A DNA stretch of 64,000 nucleotides from Sphingorhabdus sp. Alg231-15 (lineage in GTDB: Bacteria; Pseudomonadota; Alphaproteobacteria; Sphingomonadales; Sphingomonadaceae), in assembly GCF_900149705.1 (NCBI RefSeq), contig NZ_LT703001.1, forward strand, positions 930,001 through 994,000, written 5' to 3'. The notes under the pieces were generated by a model. It ran no database searches and was not told the DNA's origin. It saw nothing but the letters and a program-made list of their open reading frames with translations. The position numbers were made by a program, and so were the translations under genes. Below, one piece after another: positions 63,048 through 64,000 of this stretch (its first letter is position 1; every line of letters begins with the position of its first letter).

Positions 63048-63227
63048 TCAATCCTTTGATTTTGCATTAAGAATCCGCAGCCTTTCGGGCAGCTCCGCCA
63101 TGACCTCTCGCCGTTGATCTGGTGTAGAGGAAGCCCATTCCGCTATTTCCGACAAAGTGCGGCCGCATCCGACACATAGACCAGTTGGGCGATCTATGGC
63201 GCATATATCATTGCAGGGCGATTCCAT
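63048..63227 (-). CDS. DUF1289 family small cysteine-rich protein
   Basis: A protein of 59 residues from the ATG at 63227 (AAGGG six bases upstream; a longer start at 63263 adds 12 residues). Four Cys in CNDICAID and [14 protein letters not shown] give the DUF1289 (YdhL-like) pattern, which may hold a metal or Fe-S cluster. Function unknown. Confidence 0.85.
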   Translation of the reverse strand: MESPCNDICAIDRPTGLCVGCGRTLSEIAEWASSTPDQRREVMAELPERLRILNAKSKD

Positions 63228-63297
63228 GAGGCCCTTAACAGCATAATCATCGATCAGGTGCAAACCCGTAGCTTGCAGATGCCTCTATGGGTGTGGA

Positions 63298-63897
63298 TCA
63301 GGACGTCAGCTGTTCGTCAATTTGTCCCAAACGCTCTTTGCCGAAATACATTTCTCCATCAACATACATGGTCGGGATACCAAAGGCACCGCGCTCGACC
63401 GCGTTCTCGACATTGTCCATCAATTCTTGTTTAACCGCTGGATCCTGTGTCTTTGCAAATAGCTCTTGCGCATCAAAGCCGCCATCTTGAAGGATTTTGC
63501 CGAGAACTTCGGTATCTGTCACGTCCAGTTGCTCTTCCCATATTGCGGGCAGCAATGTTTCGATGAATGTGGCACGTTTTTCCGGCTTCAGCGCAACCAA
63601 CATCCGTTGCAGACTTATGGTATTGAAAGGAAAATGCGGGTTCATCTGGAATTTGGTCAGGCTATGTTTGGTGATGAAGCGATTCATCTCAAGCATCGCA
63701 TAGGGATTCTTGCCTTTGACTTCCGCGTCACGAATGAAAGGCGGGGCGTTACCGGTCAGCTTATGCATTCCGCCCAAAAACGCGGGTATCACCTCAATCG
63801 TCGCGCCATGTTTATCGGCCAATGCCTTTAGCGGTTGCCAGATCAGATAAGCATTGGGGCTAACGAAATCGAATATAAGCTCAATCGTCTTGGTCAT
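63298..63897 (-). CDS. 2-hydroxychromene-2-carboxylate isomerase / DsbA-family protein
   Basis: A protein of 199 residues from the ATG at 63897 (AAGGAAAA seven bases upstream). Starts IELIFDFVSPNAYLIWQPL, with Ser at the glutathione-activating site (SPNAY), and ends GAFGIPTMYVDGEMYFGKERLGQI with the cis-Pro. Paralogue of the protein at 15695-16324. It is a kappa-class GST-like, glutathione-dependent isomerase or oxidoreductase; substrate unknown. The last roughly 100 bases of the window upstream of it hold no further gene. Confidence 0.87.
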   Translation of the reverse strand: MTKTIELIFDFVSPNAYLIWQPLKALADKHGATIEVIPAFLGGMHKLTGNAPPFIRDAEVKGKNPYAMLEMNRFITKHSLTKFQMNPHFPFNTISLQRMLVALKPEKRATFIETLLPAIWEEQLDVTDTEVLGKILQDGGFDAQELFAKTQDPAVKQELMDNVENAVERGAFGIPTMYVDGEMYFGKERLGQIDEQLTS

Positions 63898-64000
63898 TGG
63901 TTTTCCTTCATCACCATTTTTCAGCCCATGGCCGCACGTCCATTTCAAATGTCCATGCACTGCGTGGCTGTTCGTGTAACATCACATAATTTTGTGCCAG

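Overview
The window is a chromosomal segment of an alphaproteobacterium, most likely a member of the Sphingomonadales (Sphingopyxis / Sphingorhabdus / Parasphingorhabdus type). The reasons are a serine palmitoyltransferase with its dedicated acyl carrier protein, several families typical of this order (TIGR02186 next to a TSUP permease, DUF455, TIGR02453, DUF2177, BufA1), moderate GC content and dense head-to-tail operons. No rRNA, tRNA, CRISPR array, prophage or intact transposase gene was seen.

Layout. 0-5.3 kb: 3' part of an S9 peptidase gene, a crotonase and valS. 5.3-6.0 kb: a GxxExxY gene flanked by about 35-bp inverted repeats, followed by a 210-bp internally deleted copy of the same unit. 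6-17 kb: HerA-like ATPase, a TSUP permease with its TIGR02186 partner, an NfrB-like glycosyltransferase with a predicted outer-membrane partner, a spinster-type MFS transporter, hotdog and crotonase enzymes, and a GST/HCCA-isomerase pair. 17-20.2 kb: TylF-type methyltransferase, an orphan ExbD, a secreted protein and a TIGR02453 protein.

20.2-24.9 kb is an accessory patch. It has lower GC, REP-like hairpins, a probable small RNA or strong terminator, a Tat-exported esterase, a DUF3885 protein and a small protein of unknown function. It ends in a chimeric relic that joins the 5' end of the downstream molybdoenzyme gene to the 3' end of the upstream TIGR02453 gene. That is the expected scar of an old tandem duplication. 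24.8-30.4 kb: the molybdoenzyme, then a TetR regulator with a lipoprotein gene, and a Tat-exported nitroreductase-like protein with a NnrU/MddA-like membrane methyltransferase. The two operons have nearly identical promoters overlapped by the same palindrome. 30.4-33.5 kb: a LuxR-type solo regulator with a perfect 18-bp palindrome upstream, repeated imperfectly before a Rieske oxygenase gene.

33.5-48.8 kb: obgE-proB-epimerase, a P450, a stand-alone Pycsar-type membrane protein, and then a lipid region: ACP, serine palmitoyltransferase, crotonase, diacylglycerol/ceramide-kinase-like protein, Tam41-like nucleotidyltransferase, LptF, LptG, fatty acid desaturase and a GNAT-like N-acyltransferase. 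Together these could make, modify and export sphingolipids of the outer membrane. 48.8-64 kb is mostly housekeeping: erpA-xthA-hydrolase, an M23 peptidase, tgt-glnE-bcp-DUF455 with touching or overlapping junctions, an orphan bufferin-like lipoprotein, xseB-ispA-coaD-cyclophilin-queA, small membrane proteins and a second HCCA-isomerase-like protein.
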